Shown: positions 42,289-51,719, counted from the first letter of the stretch. The stretch: 64,000 nucleotides of DNA from CAIXPS01 sp034430115 (GCA_034430115.1 DAOUFG010000016.1:1-64000), one strand, 5' to 3'. Program-made: numbers and translations. The notes: generated by a model not told the origin, from the letters alone.

Positions 42289-42941
42289 CATCTATACGCG
42301 TGTTGGTGGTTGACGATCACCCGCTGTTTCGGCAAGGTGTGCTTTTTACATTGGGGCGACAGGCCGATTTGATGATCGTGGGTGAAGGGGAGAATGGCCG
42401 CCAGGCAGTGGAGATGGCAGAGCGGCTGAAGCCGGATGTATTGCTGCTAGATATCACCATGCCCGAAATGGATGGCCTGCAAGCCACCGCCGAAGTGAAG
42501 CGCGTATCGCCCGACACGCACATCGTCATGCTCACCGCATCCGAAGAAGGAGACGACCTGATGGCCGCCATGAAAGCCGGTGCGCTAGGCTACGTGGTGA
42601 AAGGCGCCGGCGCCGGCGAAATCGTGCAGGCCGTGATGGCTGCTTCACGTGGCGAAGCCTACATCACCCCCAAGATGGCCGGTAACCTGCTGCGCGAAAT
42701 GACCCATAAACCCAGCAGTGATCCGCTAGCCGATCTAACCGAACGCGAACGCCAGGTGCTCGAACTGGTAGCGCGTGGGCTGAGCAATAAGGAGGTCGGC
42801 ACAGAACTCGGTTTGGCCGAAAAGACCGTCAAACACTACCTGACGGCTGTGCTGCAGAAATTGCACGTGCGCAGTCGCGTGGAGGCCGCGTTGCTGGCTC
42901 AACGACACGGCCTGGGCCAGCCCCCCAACGCATCAGACTAA
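42285..42941 (+). CDS. NarL/LuxR-type response regulator
   Basis: 218 residues. Receiver with VVDDHPLF, phospho-acceptor Asp56 in LLLDITMPEMDG, and a Lys in GYVVKGA. The LuxR helix-turn-helix is at about 148-210 (LTERERQVLELVARGLSNKEV, EKTVKHYL). It pairs with the kinase whose end it overlaps. Target genes are not known. Confidence 0.95.
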   Translation: MTSIRVLVVDDHPLFRQGVLFTLGRQADLMIVGEGENGRQAVEMAERLKPDVLLLDITMPEMDGLQATAEVKRVSPDTHIVMLTASEEGDDLMAAMKAGALGYVVKGAGAGEIVQAVMAASRGEAYITPKMAGNLLREMTHKPSSDPLADLTERERQVLELVARGLSNKEVGTELGLAEKTVKHYLTAVLQKLHVRSRVEAALLAQRHGLGQPPNASD

Positions 42942-43077
42942 GGCCCGACAGGCGCTCAACCGAAGCCTGCTCCACACCGGACATCCCGCCCCAAATACCG
43001 GGGAGTGCCTTTTTGCATCGTGATGCCATCAAACGAGCAACGGCAGTAATCAAATGCGGGGTTATTTCGTTTTACGC

Positions 43078-43083
43078 TAAGAT
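43078..43083 (+). promoter_or_regulatory. -10 box of the SIS gene, predicting a leaderless mRNA
   Basis: TAAGAT ends seven bases before the ATG at 43091 and there is no Shine-Dalgarno sequence. The -35 is weak. Confidence 0.4.
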
Positions 43084-43090
43084 ATTTGGT

Positions 43091-44191
43091 ATGACAGCCC
43101 AAAATACTCAACCCACCCAACGCCAGGACATTGGCGCAGAAACCAAGGCGGAGATTTTCAATCAACCCGAAAGCTGGCAAGGCGCCAGCAACGCCGTCAA
43201 GGCGAACGCCGGTCACCTGGGGACGTTCTTTGCCGAACATCGCGACAAACCGGTGATCTTTGTCGGTTGCGGCTCGCCCTACTACCTGGACCTGACTGCC
43301 GCAGCGGTCTATCGATCACTGACGGGCCAATGGGCCATCGCCCTACCCGCTTCTGAGATACTCTATCACCTGGAAGCTGCCTTCCCCGGCAAAACGACGC
43401 CGCTGGTTGTGGCCGTCAGCCGCAGCGGCGAGACGAGCGAACTGATGGCCGCCTGCCGCAGGTTGAAGGATGAACGCAACAGCCCGCTCGTGGCAATCAG
43501 CGTCTCCGAGGGCACCACGCTGGAGCGCATCGCCGACGTCAACGTTTACATTCAGAACGCCGCCGAGAAGAGCGTGGCACAGACGCGCTCCTTCAGCGCC
43601 ATGCTGCTTGCCACGTTGGGCACGGTGAGCGTGGCCGCGCAGAACCAGGCGTTGCTCAACGAATTAGAGCACATTCCAGCCCAGGCGGCCGGCTACCTTG
43701 AGCGCATCAAGCAGCCCATCGCCGACGTCATCGGGCGCGGCTTCGACCGGGTGTTCATCCTGGGCTCCGGCCTGCGCTATGGCCTGGCCAACGAAGGGTC
43801 GCTGAAGATGAAGGAGATGTCCATCACCAACGCGGAGCCGTTCCACTTCATGGAGTTCCGCCACGGGCCGCAATCGATGGTGGACGATCACACGCTCATC
43901 GTCGGGCTGGTTTCGCCGCACGCCACGGCTGCGGAAACGCAGGTGCTACACGAATTGGTGGGCTATGGCGGCACGGTGGTCGCCGTTGGGCCGGTCAGCC
44001 AGCCTTCGACCGACCCGCGCTACGTGCAGATCGAGATGCCCGGCGGGCTTTCCGAGGTGGCGCAGTTGCCCTTCTACATGCCGGCTCTGCACCTGCTGGC
44101 CTTCAACCAGGCCATGCGCAAGGACATGAATTGCGACAGCCCGCGCAACCTATACGCCTGGATCAAGCTGCCCGAACTGGATGCAAAGTAG
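43091..44191 (+). CDS. SIS-domain sugar-phosphate isomerase/deaminase (AgaS/GlmS-like)
   Basis: 366 residues with two SIS domains and no glutaminase domain. First domain: FVGCGSPYYLDLTAAAVYRS and SRSGETSELMAA; second: ILGSGLRYGLANEGSLKMKE, FHFMEFRHGPQSMV. These bind an amino-sugar phosphate, so deamination or isomerisation of glucosamine- or galactosamine-6-phosphate is likely. The convergent nagA gene fits an amino-sugar catabolic role. ATG 43091 is preferred to an upstream ATG at 43013 because the family begins here. Confidence 0.9.
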   Translation: MTAQNTQPTQRQDIGAETKAEIFNQPESWQGASNAVKANAGHLGTFFAEHRDKPVIFVGCGSPYYLDLTAAAVYRSLTGQWAIALPASEILYHLEAAFPGKTTPLVVAVSRSGETSELMAACRRLKDERNSPLVAISVSEGTTLERIADVNVYIQNAAEKSVAQTRSFSAMLLATLGTVSVAAQNQALLNELEHIPAQAAGYLERIKQPIADVIGRGFDRVFILGSGLRYGLANEGSLKMKEMSITNAEPFHFMEFRHGPQSMVDDHTLIVGLVSPHATAAETQVLHELVGYGGTVVAVGPVSQPSTDPRYVQIEMPGGLSEVAQLPFYMPALHLLAFNQAMRKDMNCDSPRNLYAWIKLPELDAK

Positions 44192-44209
44192 AAGTTCGCC
44201 GTTAGAAAC

Positions 44210-44240
44210 GGCGAACACAAAGATGCAAAGGCTCAAAGAG
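44210..44240. repeat. Short intergenic repeat (ACACAAAG/CAAAGG type)
   Basis: A run like AACACAAAGATGCAAAGGCTCAAAG follows the SIS gene. A similar, longer tract is at 61518-61597. Confidence 0.4.
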
Positions 44241-44294
44241 CGCGCAGATTGAACGATAGCGCGTTGCGATTAAACGCACGGCAAGACGAAGCAT

Positions 44295-44346
44295 AAATAT
44301 CCGGGGATTCAAGCCGAACGATGTTCGGCCGGGCCCCGGATATTTT
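44295..44346. terminator. Bidirectional terminator between the SIS and nagA genes
   Basis: Outer arms AAATATCCGGGG (44295-44306) and CCCCGGATATTT (44334-44345) and inner arms GCCGAAC/GTTCGGC form a two-part hairpin ending in TATTTT. Either direction can use it. Confidence 0.8.
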
Positions 44347-44385
44347 GTCGCCCCTTTTAATCATTTGCGTACAGCGCTTGGGAGA

Positions 44386-45546
44386 TCAGGCGCTCGTCTT
44401 CTCGTAGACCACCTTGCCGCCGACGATGGTGCTCTGCACCTGCAAATCGGCATCCAAGATCGCCATATCCGCGTCGTAACCCAGCGCGATGTCGCCTTTG
44501 CGGTTGCCCACGCCGATGGAGCAGGCTGGCGTGAGCGAAGCCATCGTCACCGCCTCATTCAGTTCACACCCCGTCGCGGCCATGATGTTGCGCAAGGCGG
44601 TGTCCAGCGTCAATGTGGAACCGGCTAAGCTGCCGCTGGCGGTGCGGGCCTGCCCGTTTCGCACCGTAATGTCCTGTGGCCCCAACCGATAGGTGCCATC
44701 GCCCAGGCCGACGGCCTCAATCGCGTCGGTGATGAGCGCCAGCTTGTCGGCTGTTTTGCACTTATAGATGATTTTCATCACGCCGGGGTGCACGTGCACG
44801 TTATCGGCAATCACCTGCGCCACCACGTCGTCGCTCGCCAGCACAGCACCGGCGGTGCCCGGCTCGCGGTGATGCAACCCGCGCATGCCGTTGAACGTGT
44901 GCGTGGCCTGCGTAACGCCGCGCGCGAAGCAGCGGCAGGCCGTCTCATAATCGGCATCGCTATGGCCGATCGCCAGCGTCACGTGCGCGCGCAACGCATC
45001 GTCGATCATGGCGGCGTTCTCTGCGATCTCTGGAGCGATGGTCATCAGGCGCACGATGCCCAGGTCGAACCAGCGCCCGTATTCCTCGCGCCGGGCCGGG
45101 CGAATCAGGTCCGGCGACTGCGCGCCACACTGCTTGGCATTCAAGAAAGGCCCTTCAATATGTGCGCCCAGGATTTGCGCACCCGGCACACCGCGCGCCA
45201 TCATCAGCTTGATGTTATCCAATGCCGCATCGATGCGCTCGCGCGTCTCAGTCATCGTGGTGGGCAGGAAGCTGGTCACGCCATGGCTGGCAAAGAAGGT
45301 GGACATCGTCTCCAACGTTTCGGGGGTAGCATCCATCGTATCGTAATCCAATGCCCCATGCACGTGAATATCCACAAACCCCGGCACGACGATGCGATCT
45401 CGCGCATCGATGACCGTCGCGCTCGTATCCGCTACCGTATCACTCGTCACCCGCTCAATGATGCCATCCTTGGCGATCACCGTTACTTGCCGCAATGTTT
45501 CTTTTGGCAGCACCAGCGTGCCGCATCGAACCATGAGTATTGTCAT
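44386..45546 (-). CDS. nagA: N-acetylglucosamine-6-phosphate deacetylase
   Basis: 386 residues of the amidohydrolase fold. Metal and substrate residues are seen in DIHVHG, GAHIEGPFLN, IGHSDADY, THTFNGM and LITDAIEAVG. The product, glucosamine-6-phosphate, could be used by the SIS protein encoded convergently. GGAG lies 12 bases before the ATG at 45546; an ATG at 45534 is possible. Confidence 0.94.
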   Translation of the reverse strand: MTILMVRCGTLVLPKETLRQVTVIAKDGIIERVTSDTVADTSATVIDARDRIVVPGFVDIHVHGALDYDTMDATPETLETMSTFFASHGVTSFLPTTMTETRERIDAALDNIKLMMARGVPGAQILGAHIEGPFLNAKQCGAQSPDLIRPARREEYGRWFDLGIVRLMTIAPEIAENAAMIDDALRAHVTLAIGHSDADYETACRCFARGVTQATHTFNGMRGLHHREPGTAGAVLASDDVVAQVIADNVHVHPGVMKIIYKCKTADKLALITDAIEAVGLGDGTYRLGPQDITVRNGQARTASGSLAGSTLTLDTALRNIMAATGCELNEAVTMASLTPACSIGVGNRKGDIALGYDADMAILDADLQVQSTIVGGKVVYEKTSA

Positions 45547-45691
45547 TCTTTATATATACTCCTGACCCCAAATACGAAGAATCAATCATCATGATTCTAA
45601 CCGGTTAGGAAATTCCCAATATCGTCGTGTTGAATGGCAACTCCCTGGCAAGCGCTTTGTAACGTCGGCGCGGTGCTCAATAGGCAGATTT

Positions 45692-45741
45692 AGAGATTGG
45701 AGATTGGGATGTGAATCTCAAATCTCCAATCCCCAATCTCT
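45692..45741. repeat. Intergenic repeat, GATTGGAGATTGG family (copy 2)
   Basis: Arms AGAGATTGGAGATTGG (45692-45707) and CCAATCCCCAATCTCT (45726-45741) form a near-perfect 16-base stem with one mismatch. It lies just after the stop side of the GH51 gene. Confidence 0.75.
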
Positions 45742-47244
45742 TTATTGGCAGGTGACGACCGTGAATGACAGCGGCGGGAGGGTCAACGTGGCGCTATGAT
45801 CCGCCAGCGGCTCACCCGGCAAACTGCAAGGCACCACCGCATTGGGCTGTTCGAAGCTGTTGGCGACTTTGGGGTCATCGCACGCCATCTGATAGATGGC
45901 ATTGATGCGCTGTGGCGCTGTCGCCTGCCAGACCAGGTCGGTAGTCAGGCTCTCTTTCTGGCTGCGGTTCACCAGGAACACCGCGCTCTGGTCGGTGGCG
46001 GGGTCGTAACAGGCCGAAGCATCCACCAGCGGCATGCTGCCATAGGCAGACGTGTCATAGCAGGGCGATTGGGCCAACACGTCCAGCGCGAGCCCTTTGG
46101 CGTAGCGGCTGAAGAACATGAACGGGTAGAAGGTGGTCTGGCGCAGGAGTTGGTCGCGCGTGGTCAAGAGCGGTGCGATCACATTCACAATCTGGGCCAG
46201 GCAGGCAATCTTTAGCACGTCGCAGCGGCGCAGGAAGACGTTCATCCACTCGGCCACAACCAGTGCGTCTTCGAGGTTATAGACCTCTTCCAGCAGATGC
46301 GGCGCTTCGGCCCAGCCGCCCAACATCGTCTGGTCCTTGTACCAAACGTTCCACTCGTCCCACGACAGGAAAACATCATGCTTAGAGCGCAACTTGCCCT
46401 TCACATAGCGCAACGTGGCGGCCAGCGTATCGAGTTGCGACTCAAATTGCGCCGTGGACGCCAGGTACGACGCCGTGTCGTTCTCGCGATTTCCCACGTA
46501 GTAGTGCAACGAGAGGTAGTCCACATGCTCCCAGCATGACTCCAACACGACCCTATCCCACTCCGGGTAAGTGGACATGCTCGTGCCGGAGGACCCGCAC
46601 AGCGCCAGCTTGATGCTTGGGTCTTGCCACTTCATCAGCTTGGCCGCTTCGCGCGCCTTGCGCGCATATTCGTCCATCTCCAGGTGACCGATTTGCCACG
46701 GGCCATCCATTTCGTTGCCCAGGCACCAATGGGTCACGCCGTGCGGCTCCTTGTAGCCGTGCGTGGCGCGCAGGTCGGCATATTTGCTGCCTAGCGGGGC
46801 GTTGCAATATTCCACCAGGTTCGACGCGTCGGCGATGCTGCCCGTGCCCAGGTTCACGCCCAGGAGAGGTTTGGCTTCAATCGCCTTGCAGAAACCGATG
46901 AACTCATTTGTGCCAAATTGATTCGTCTCGATGGATTGCCAGGCCAGTTCGCGCCGGCGGGGGCGCTGGTCGCGCGGGCCAACCCCATCGCGCCAGTCAT
47001 ACCCGCTGAGGAAGTTGCCGCCGGGGTAGCGCATCATGCGGAAGTTCAATTCACGCAGCGCGTCCAGCACATCGGTACGCAGGCCGCGCGCATCTGCGCA
47101 GGGCGACGTTGGGTCATAAATGCCGCCATAGATACAGCGACCCAGGTGCTCGGCAAAGCCGCTGAAAAGCAGCGGCGAAATCTCACCAACGACGCGATTC
47201 GTATCCAGGTATATATGGGCTGTTTTGTCTGAGTGCGATTGCAT
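45742..47244 (-). CDS. Alpha-L-arabinofuranosidase, GH51
   Basis: 500 residues that cut terminal alpha-L-arabinose from arabinan and arabinoxylan. The N-terminal region has LGRCIYGGIYDP, RMMRYPGGNFLSGYDW and the acid/base Glu in WCLGNEMDGPWQ; the nucleophile Glu is in LSWDEWNVWYK. A beta-sandwich ends the protein (ATLTLPPLSFTVV). There is no signal peptide, so it works on imported oligosaccharides. It is nine bases from the GH127 gene and follows it in the same operon. Confidence 0.95.
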   Translation of the reverse strand: MQSHSDKTAHIYLDTNRVVGEISPLLFSGFAEHLGRCIYGGIYDPTSPCADARGLRTDVLDALRELNFRMMRYPGGNFLSGYDWRDGVGPRDQRPRRRELAWQSIETNQFGTNEFIGFCKAIEAKPLLGVNLGTGSIADASNLVEYCNAPLGSKYADLRATHGYKEPHGVTHWCLGNEMDGPWQIGHLEMDEYARKAREAAKLMKWQDPSIKLALCGSSGTSMSTYPEWDRVVLESCWEHVDYLSLHYYVGNRENDTASYLASTAQFESQLDTLAATLRYVKGKLRSKHDVFLSWDEWNVWYKDQTMLGGWAEAPHLLEEVYNLEDALVVAEWMNVFLRRCDVLKIACLAQIVNVIAPLLTTRDQLLRQTTFYPFMFFSRYAKGLALDVLAQSPCYDTSAYGSMPLVDASACYDPATDQSAVFLVNRSQKESLTTDLVWQATAPQRINAIYQMACDDPKVANSFEQPNAVVPCSLPGEPLADHSATLTLPPLSFTVVTCQ

Positions 47245-47253
47245 TGATAAACC

Positions 47254-49023
47254 TCATCGAACGAATGGGAAATAGACGGTGTAACGCTCGTCTCGCACTT
47301 CGTAGAGTGGGATGAAGCGCACGTTACGCGCTTGCCCCACTGTGCGATACCAGGGGATCCAGTTTGCCCATTCGCGCTCGTTATCGGGCACCAGCAGCGC
47401 CCCGAGCGCGGCAGCATCGCCATGCAACTGGCGTTCTTCGTCCACCAGCCCCGCCAGCACCACCGGGCCATCCATGAAGGCCACCATATCGGGTTGGTCG
47501 GGGAGCGGATCGGCCCACAGACCTTTGGGCAGCGTGATGCACAGCGTGTCATTGTGCCAGGTGCGACGGATCGTGTGGAAGCTGGACGGTTGCTCGCTCA
47601 CCTGGACGGGTTCACCATTGACCTCAATCCGTGGTGCTGCATTCACCCACCACGGGATGCGCAACTTTAGGGCAAATGCCACCGGCTGATCGCACTGCAC
47701 CGTCAAGACGATCTTGACGTTGGACGGTCGCCGCACAGCACCCGTTTGCGGGTCTTGTTTCTGCGTCAAAGTGACGGGCACGTCCTGATAGGTCCAATGG
47801 GCTTGTGTGGGGATGTACTGGCAAACCGCGATGCCTTCCTCGTCCTGGTAATAGCACCCCCGGCTATATATCGTCTGCGCCTGCACCAGCGTGCCATGAC
47901 AGCACCAGAAGTCATCTGTCGGGGTGCCCCACTTCTTCTGCGCACCCGGTTGCAAAGGCAGGAAATAGGTGATCATGCCCGTCTGCGGGTGTTGCTGGGC
48001 CAGGATGCCGTTATACAGGTTGCGCTCCCAGTAATCGGCATAGCGCACGTCGCCCGTCCAGGTGAGCAGATATTGAGCCAGGCGCATCATGTTATATACG
48101 GTGCAATGCTCCTGGTTCTTATCGCCCAGGCGCGCGGCCAGTTCGCCGGGGGGCGTCCAGATTTCGCCGCACGTTTGCCCGCCCGTGCAATAGGGCTGGC
48201 GCACCTGCACGGCAAAATGCCAATAGGCCTCCACGATGTTGCGCCAGCGCGCATCGCCGGTCACTTCCCAGGCGCGCGCCGCACCCTGCACCTCGGGGAT
48301 GGTGGTGTTGGCGTGCATGTTGGTAAGGGCATCTTCACCGCGCAACAACCTATCGAACAGGCGCGGGCGGTCGTAACGGTTTAGCAGGTCCAGGTGTTCC
48401 TGGCTGCCCGTCACGCCATACAGGTTGGCCCAGGCTTCCAACATGCCACCCGTCTCCACGTCGAGGATGTCATCCATCTGCTGGCGGTTGAACCTGGCCG
48501 CCCAGCGGCTGAACCAGTTCGCCCAGTTAAGCATGATGTCCAGCGCCTGCGCGTTGCCCGCCAGGGCGTACATATCGTACAGGCCCATCAGGGTCTTGTG
48601 CAGCGTGTAATGCGGCGCCCACACCTGCTTGCCGCCCGCAATCCACTCCAGGTACTTCTCCGGGATGGACCCAACCCACTCGCCGCCATTTTCCTGCTGG
48701 CAACGCGCCAATTCGGCCACGATACGGTCGGCCTTGGCCTTGATCTCCATATCGCCCGTTTCGGCAAAAATGGAGGCCGCGCCGGAAAGCCAGTGCCCCA
48801 GGAAGTGCCCGCGTACCTGGCTGGTGGGAGATTCCCAGCCCCAATGGCAATCCGCCGGTTTCTGTGGCGGTGACCAAAGACCTGCTTCCATATAAAAGTT
48901 CTGCAGCAGGTTTTCGGTGGCCAGGCTCATCATATACTTGCGATTCAGCGCAAAACGTTGTTGAAACATGCTGGGGAGCAGCCCAACACGATCCCGGCTT
49001 AAGGGTTGGAATGTATATCGCAT
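47254..49023 (-). CDS. Beta-L-arabinofuranosidase-like, GH127
   Basis: 589 residues of the GH127 (former DUF1680) family. An alpha/alpha barrel fills most of it, with the zinc and nucleophile cysteines in FWCCHGT and the Glu region near NQEHCTVYNMM. A beta domain follows (WTYQDVPVTLTQ). It releases beta-L-arabinofuranose from arabino-oligosaccharides or glycans. No signal peptide. The first gene of a GH127-GH51 operon, divergent from an oxidoreductase gene. Family members can have other specificities. Confidence 0.92.
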   Translation of the reverse strand: MRYTFQPLSRDRVGLLPSMFQQRFALNRKYMMSLATENLLQNFYMEAGLWSPPQKPADCHWGWESPTSQVRGHFLGHWLSGAASIFAETGDMEIKAKADRIVAELARCQQENGGEWVGSIPEKYLEWIAGGKQVWAPHYTLHKTLMGLYDMYALAGNAQALDIMLNWANWFSRWAARFNRQQMDDILDVETGGMLEAWANLYGVTGSQEHLDLLNRYDRPRLFDRLLRGEDALTNMHANTTIPEVQGAARAWEVTGDARWRNIVEAYWHFAVQVRQPYCTGGQTCGEIWTPPGELAARLGDKNQEHCTVYNMMRLAQYLLTWTGDVRYADYWERNLYNGILAQQHPQTGMITYFLPLQPGAQKKWGTPTDDFWCCHGTLVQAQTIYSRGCYYQDEEGIAVCQYIPTQAHWTYQDVPVTLTQKQDPQTGAVRRPSNVKIVLTVQCDQPVAFALKLRIPWWVNAAPRIEVNGEPVQVSEQPSSFHTIRRTWHNDTLCITLPKGLWADPLPDQPDMVAFMDGPVVLAGLVDEERQLHGDAAALGALLVPDNEREWANWIPWYRTVGQARNVRFIPLYEVRDERYTVYFPFVR

Positions 49024-49098
49024 ACCCCTAATTGTGGCGCATTTTCACTATGATGCGAAGGGCACTCCCGGCATACAATCCAGGCAGGAGGTTGAGAA

Positions 49099-50256
49099 AT
49101 GTCACAAACGAAACAACCCTTACGTGTTGCAATCATCGGCACCGCCCGGCGGTCCGATTATCTTTATGGGCCACTACTCAAGGCGCTTTCAGACGAAGTG
49201 CAACTGGTTGCAGTATGGGGACGCAGCACCGAATCGGCTCGCCGGTTGGGCGAAAGCCTGCAAATGCCCTGGTACACCAACCTGGATCAACTGGTGCGCG
49301 AGACGGCGCCGCAAATCGGCATCGTGTCGGTCAACTACGGCGCAAACGGCGTGGTTGGCCTGATGGCCGTGGAAGCCGGCCTGAACGTGCTATTGGAAAC
49401 GCCCATCGCCCACAGGCTCAGCGAGGCGGACGCCATCATCGCCGCCGCAAACAAGCGCGGGTTGAAGATCGAGGTATCGGAGCAGTTTCATCGCCGCCCG
49501 CTGGAGCAAATCAAGCTTGCGCTGATCGCCTCCGGCGTCTTCGGGCACGTCTACACCTCCTACAACGACTTTGCCGGGCATGGGTATCACGGCGTCAGCG
49601 TGATGCGCAGTTACCTGGGTTTCGATGCCAAGCCCACCCAGGTATCGGGCGCCGTGCGCCAGTATGACATGGCTTCGCAGTGGTCACGCCTGAGTAACGT
49701 CACCGGGCCGCGCACCGAGACGCAGGAACACGCCATCGTGGCATTTGAAGGTGGCCGGTTGGGGTTCATCCACTGGACCGACGTCGGGTACGATTCGCCG
49801 TTGCGCTGGTGGCGCAGCAGCCGCTTCATGGCCGAAAAAGGCATGGGTATCACCATCGGCGTCGGGTTGGACGTTGAGGAGCGCCTGAGCCTGCTCACGC
49901 CCGATGGCGAAGCGCCACACTTCATCACCCTGGAGCGGCGTTGGGAACGCGTGGACGGCGGCGCGCTGATTAGCATGGTGGCACACACCAGCGACCCGCA
50001 GCACCCGACGGTGACGTGGCAGAATCCGTTCCATCCAGCACGCCAGGGGCACGGCCAGCAATGGCACGACGACGAAATCGGCGTAGCGGGCTGTATCCTC
50101 AGCCTGGTGAACGCCGTGCGCAACAACACCGCGCCCACCTATGGCCCTTACCAGGCCCGGCTGGACCAGGAAATCACCCTGGCCTACCGCATGTCCTCCA
50201 TCGAAGGTGGCCGGCCAGTGGCGCTGCCGCTCGACCCAGCAACGCAGACGCTATAG
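49099..50256 (+). CDS. Gfo/Idh/MocA-family oxidoreductase
   Basis: 385 residues. Rossmann start VAIIGTARRSDYLYG (degenerate at the third glycine), ETPIA in place of the usual EKP, and VSEQFHRRPLEQ. Because the catalytic EKP is changed to ETP, it may be a binding protein or have a shifted active site. AGGAGGTTGAGAA precedes the ATG. It is divergent from the arabinosidase operon, so a role in arabinose or related sugar metabolism is an inference. Confidence 0.85.
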   Translation: MSQTKQPLRVAIIGTARRSDYLYGPLLKALSDEVQLVAVWGRSTESARRLGESLQMPWYTNLDQLVRETAPQIGIVSVNYGANGVVGLMAVEAGLNVLLETPIAHRLSEADAIIAAANKRGLKIEVSEQFHRRPLEQIKLALIASGVFGHVYTSYNDFAGHGYHGVSVMRSYLGFDAKPTQVSGAVRQYDMASQWSRLSNVTGPRTETQEHAIVAFEGGRLGFIHWTDVGYDSPLRWWRSSRFMAEKGMGITIGVGLDVEERLSLLTPDGEAPHFITLERRWERVDGGALISMVAHTSDPQHPTVTWQNPFHPARQGHGQQWHDDEIGVAGCILSLVNAVRNNTAPTYGPYQARLDQEITLAYRMSSIEGGRPVALPLDPATQTL

Positions 50257-50259
50257 CTC

Positions 50260-50322
50260 ATGTAGGGCGACCTGTTAGGTCGCCCTCGGATCACAAGGGC
50301 GAGATAACATCTCGCCCTACAT
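50260..50322. repeat. Compound inverted repeat with two inner hairpins
   Basis: ATGTAGGGCGA (50260-50270) and TCGCCCTACAT (50312-50322) are the outer ends. Inside are hairpins AGGGCGACCT/AGGTCGCCCT (50264-50286) and GGGCGAGAT/ATCTCGCCC (50297-50317). It lies between convergent genes and may terminate both; its form is that of a dispersed REP-like element. Confidence 0.75.
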
Positions 50323-50331
50323 AGCCACAGT

Positions 50332-51606
50332 TCACCCCCACAAGTAGATCACGATACCCAGGAGCATACGGATAACGCCCACACCTATCAACGCCATTGG
50401 AATGCCGACAGCATTGGCCAGCACCGGCCCGGCAAAAGAACCCAGGAGAACGGCAATGTTGCTCAGCATGATATTCCACGAGATCCAAATCGTTTGATCC
50501 ATCTCCGGCAGGCTTTCCAGGTGATAGTTAAACGACGTTGCAGCAACGATCCCCGACGCGACGCCGGCGACCACCGATGAGACGATGAACAGGGTTGCAT
50601 CTCTCGCAAAAGCAAGGGTCAACGTCTGGAAACACAATAGCGCCGTTCCAACGGCAGTCAACTTCCGGCTGCCATATCGGCTGGTGAGCCGGGCAACCAT
50701 GAGCGATACGATGAACACCAGGATATTGCTGGCGGCGCTGCCGACGCTGATGACACCGTCATCCAGGCCAAGCTGATTCACCGTAAGTAGCGGGATCAAT
50801 GGTGCTGCCATGTAGGCCGCCGTGTTCATCACGGTCAACATTAAAACCACCACCATGTAGTGCTTGGCAGCAGCATCATGGCCGGGGATAAGCGAGCGTA
50901 ACAACTTTCTATAGACCGGTTGATCACTGGGTGAAAGATGAACAGCCGGTGCTGCCACGGGTGCCGGGAATAGATTCTGTACACTGCCCAGGGTATAGAT
51001 CGTAATGGCACACCCCACAAATCCGATGAAAAACACCACCTGGTAACCCAGCGGGTAGGGCAGGTGCGTCAACAATTGGCCACAAATCAAGGTCACCACG
51101 AAAGAGATGATGGCGTTGATCGCGTTGCGTGTGCCTACCACCGTTGCGCGCCACTCCGGCGGGATGCCGCCCATAAAGAGCGGGCCGAAGCAAATGTTTA
51201 TCATCGTATTTGGAATTGCCAGCAAGATGGTGAACACGATCACCGCAGTGACCTGCCACTCCGGCGGTAACAGGCTGGGGATGAACACCATGAAGATCAG
51301 GGTCGCGCGCGCAAAGAAGGCGCCCAGCACAATGCCACGATGAATCGTCATCCGCTTGGCCAGGAACCCCGCGGGGATAGAGAGCAATAACGAGATCACC
51401 GCCGGCCCGGCGTTCAGCATGCCGATCTGTTCACTGGTTGCGCCTGCGCGCGTGGCATATACCGTCAGGAACACCATCATGGAGCCGGTGTACAGCCCCC
51501 ACGCGGCAATATCCCAGTAAAAGATGATGAAATTGTGATGCAGTTTCTTGGGGACGTCTATGAGCAATGATTTCAAGGGTAAACCTACAAATGGATGGAA
51601 GCGCAT
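50332..51606 (-). CDS. MFS transporter
   Basis: 424 residues with about twelve hydrophobic helices and a central cytoplasmic loop near 205-225 (LSPSDQPVYRKLLRSL). Between helices 2 and 3 is GFLAKRMTIHRG, close to the family's loop motif. Substrate is unknown. It is divergent from the glycosidase-like gene at 51720, so it may move a sugar or product handled by that enzyme. Confidence 0.88.
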   Translation of the reverse strand: MRFHPFVGLPLKSLLIDVPKKLHHNFIIFYWDIAAWGLYTGSMMVFLTVYATRAGATSEQIGMLNAGPAVISLLLSIPAGFLAKRMTIHRGIVLGAFFARATLIFMVFIPSLLPPEWQVTAVIVFTILLAIPNTMINICFGPLFMGGIPPEWRATVVGTRNAINAIISFVVTLICGQLLTHLPYPLGYQVVFFIGFVGCAITIYTLGSVQNLFPAPVAAPAVHLSPSDQPVYRKLLRSLIPGHDAAAKHYMVVVLMLTVMNTAAYMAAPLIPLLTVNQLGLDDGVISVGSAASNILVFIVSLMVARLTSRYGSRKLTAVGTALLCFQTLTLAFARDATLFIVSSVVAGVASGIVAATSFNYHLESLPEMDQTIWISWNIMLSNIAVLLGSFAGPVLANAVGIPMALIGVGVIRMLLGIVIYLWG

Positions 51607-51719
51607 GCCAGGCCGAGGGACACGGGCCGGGCGGTCTGCACTGCGAAATGTTCAAGTGTTGTGATAATAGCCATGTTGCTACAACCGCGCTATTCTAATG
51701 TGACTTCTGAATAAGAGAT

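Noticed and set aside
42975..43015. Weak hairpin with T run after the NarL-type gene
   Set aside because: Only a four-base CCCC/GGGG stem could be drawn; not enough for a terminator call.
44316..44325. GAAC-GAT-GTTC before nagA
   Set aside because: The spacing is three bases and the sequence is the inner stem of a terminator.
48511..48520. GAAC-CA-GTTC inside the GH127 gene (and GAAC-TC-GTTC at 61092-61101)
   Set aside because: The spacing is two bases, not four, and both lie inside coding regions far from starts.
51607..51719. Promoters in the divergent region between the MFS and glycosidase-like genes
   Set aside because: A TATTAT (minus) and a TCTAAT (plus) are present but neither has a -35 at a suitable distance.
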